This document shows positions 6,172 through 6,867 of a stretch of DNA of 6,867 nt, piece by piece. Below the pieces are notes generated by a model. That model ran no database searches and was not told the origin of the DNA. It was given only the letters and a program-made list of their open reading frames with translations. The stretch is from Bacteroidota bacterium. GTDB taxonomy: Bacteria; Bacteroidota; Bacteroidia; UKL13-3. A program made the position numbers and the translations under genes. Each line of letters starts with the position of its first letter. The first letter of the stretch is position 1. Where the stretch lies: contig CANFSD010000089.1 of NCBI GenBank assembly GCA_947449515.1, positions 1-6,867 on the forward strand. Reading direction: 5' to 3'.

Positions 6172-6657
6172 ATGAAAACATTCCTCCTAAGCATATTATT
6201 TTTTTGGGGTGCGGCCACACAAAGCAAAGGCCAATGTATAGACCAATTAAGTATTTCGCCAGGGTTTTATTGCCCAGACCCAAGTTATAAACCAGTTTGT
6301 GGTTGTGATGGTAAAACCTACCGTAACGACTGCGAAGCAAGGTATAGAAATGGGGTACTGTATTATTCCGATGGTCCATGCAGTGGATTGGAATTTGACA
6401 TTATTCCCACTTTTTTAGGTCCAACAGACAATTTAACCTTCACCTTCGCCCAAAATAAGGGCCTAACAGCCACACTATATATATTTGATTACTATGGAAA
6501 GGTGGTTCACCAACAAATTTTACCCGCTATTGATAATTACAATCCACCCTATTATCAAATAAGTTTTGATGTCCAATCTTACCGTCCTGGAGTTTATATT
6601 ATGGCCATAACTAACTCAAAAGGCGATTACCGGTACAAAAAATTTGTGAAATATTAA
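6172..6657 (+). CDS. Secreted Kazal-type protease inhibitor-like protein with T9SS-type C-terminal domain
   Basis: This 161-residue protein starts with a signal peptide (MKTFLLSILFFWGAATQSKG, cleavage probably just before Gln21). A Kazal-like domain follows, with six cysteines at 22, 34, 43, 45, 54 and 70, and the core PVCGCDGKTYRNDCEA (41-56) then GV...DGPC. The C43-x10-C54 spacing matches Kazal, and the extra Cys45 is the non-classical form common in bacterial members. Residues about 75-161 look like a T9SS type A sorting domain: IIPTF...DNLTFTF, LYIFDYYGKVV, RPGVYIMAI and a basic KKFVKY end. The predicted path is Sec export, then T9SS delivery to the surface or medium, with the tail removed. 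Kazal domains inhibit serine proteases; the target is unknown and inhibition is not proven. It begins 11 bases after the kinase stop, so it may share that transcript. Confidence 0.85.
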   Translation: MKTFLLSILFFWGAATQSKGQCIDQLSISPGFYCPDPSYKPVCGCDGKTYRNDCEARYRNGVLYYSDGPCSGLEFDIIPTFLGPTDNLTFTFAQNKGLTATLYIFDYYGKVVHQQILPAIDNYNPPYYQISFDVQSYRPGVYIMAITNSKGDYRYKKFVKY

Positions 6658-6665
6658 CTTGGGAA

Positions 6666-6702
6666 TTGCCATTTTTAAAGCATTTTACCAAAAAATAGGC
6701 AA
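6666..6702 (+). repeat. Imperfect inverted repeat after the Kazal gene
   Basis: TTGCCATTTTT (6666-6676) pairs with AAAAATAGGCAA (6691-6702) through 11 base pairs with one bulged A and a 14-base loop. It begins 9 bases after the Kazal stop codon. No U run follows on the + strand and the stem is mostly A-T, so it is not a convincing intrinsic terminator; it may protect the 3' end or be chance in AT-rich DNA. Confidence 0.35.
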
Positions 6703-6728
6703 ATAATAGACCTGCAGACACTTATTTA

Positions 6729-6760
6729 TTTCTTTCTAAACCAAAAGCTACCTATATTCG
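6729..6760 (+). promoter_or_regulatory. Weak promoter candidate upstream of the window end
   Basis: TATATTCG at 6753-6760 is identical to the -7 element of the acyl-CoA dehydrogenase promoter. TTTC at 6729-6732 sits 20 bases upstream, one mismatch from TTTG. The predicted transcript would start near 6765 and cross the second promoter at 6803-6833. Only a 21-codon reading frame (6780-6845) lies directly below it, and I do not regard that as a gene. Confidence 0.35.
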
Positions 6761-6802
6761 CATCCCATTTTAGGGCGAAATGAGATTTTTTTGCACATTT
6801 AG

Positions 6803-6833
6803 TTGTGAATTAAAAAAACATGCCCTATTTTTG
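6803..6833 (+). promoter_or_regulatory. Strong Bacteroidota-type promoter driving a gene beyond the window
   Basis: TATTTTTG at 6826-6833 matches TAnnTTTG exactly. TTG at 6803-6805 lies 20 bases upstream, within the usual spacing. The expected transcription start is about 6838-6841. The remaining 27 or so bases contain no ATG and no purine-rich ribosome site, so the transcript is either an mRNA with a longer leader or a stable RNA; the window ends before this can be decided. The whole stretch 6658-6867 shows no supported gene. Confidence 0.6.
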
Positions 6834-6867
6834 CAACCCCTTTAATAAAACTGTACGAGCGTGGACG

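Noticed and set aside
6081..6290. 69-codon + strand frame bridging the end of the kinase gene and the start of the Kazal gene.
   Set aside because: It overlaps two well-supported genes in another frame and its translation resembles no family.
6780..6845. A 21-codon reading frame starting ATG AGA TTT below the first promoter candidate near the window end.
   Set aside because: Low-complexity Phe/Lys-rich peptide, no ribosome site, and it runs straight through the strong promoter at 6803-6833; best read as non-coding.
1..6867. Mobile elements, CRISPR arrays, toxin-antitoxin pairs or defence genes.
   Set aside because: No transposase, integrase, spaced direct repeats or recognisable defence domains were seen; the genes are mostly metabolic and signalling families.

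Overview
The window reads as chromosomal DNA of a member of the Bacteroidota. The evidence is low GC with A-rich ribosome-binding regions, several promoter candidates of the Bacteroidota type (TTTG, then 19-21 bases, then TAnnTTTG), and a secreted protein ending in what looks like a type IX secretion (T9SS) C-terminal sorting domain. I cannot place it below phylum. Coding density is high. There are no tRNA or rRNA genes, CRISPR arrays, insertion sequences or phage genes that I can see.

Region 1 (1-1780, + strand) is a tight cluster. It holds the 3' part of panD (aspartate 1-decarboxylase, cut by the window edge), then a polytopic membrane protein of the YbhN/LPG-synthase transmembrane family starting 6 bases later at a TTG codon, then a stand-alone D-glycero-beta-D-manno-heptose-1-phosphate adenylyltransferase (rfaE2/hldE C-terminal type) whose ATG lies inside the 3' end of the membrane gene. 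The products serve cofactor precursor synthesis, membrane lipid or polymer handling, and LPS core sugar activation.

Region 2 (1781-3654) holds an acyl-CoA dehydrogenase with its own well-formed promoter, convergent with a histidine-phosphatase (phosphoglycerate-mutase-like) gene. They share one bidirectional terminator, a perfect 38-bp palindrome that contains the stop codon of the phosphatase gene.

Region 3 (3655-6657) is the most interesting part. A divergent promoter region leads into a FIST-domain protein, then a PAS-domain histidine kinase with no membrane segment, then a small secreted Kazal-type protein with a T9SS-like tail. FIST and kinase both look cytoplasmic and probably form an intracellular ligand-sensing unit. 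No response regulator lies in the window. The Kazal gene starts 11 bases after the kinase stop, so it may be co-transcribed.

Region 4 (6658-6867) is non-coding as far as visible. It has a weak imperfect hairpin and two promoter candidates, the second close to consensus, so a transcript probably begins about 30 bases before the window end and its gene lies outside.
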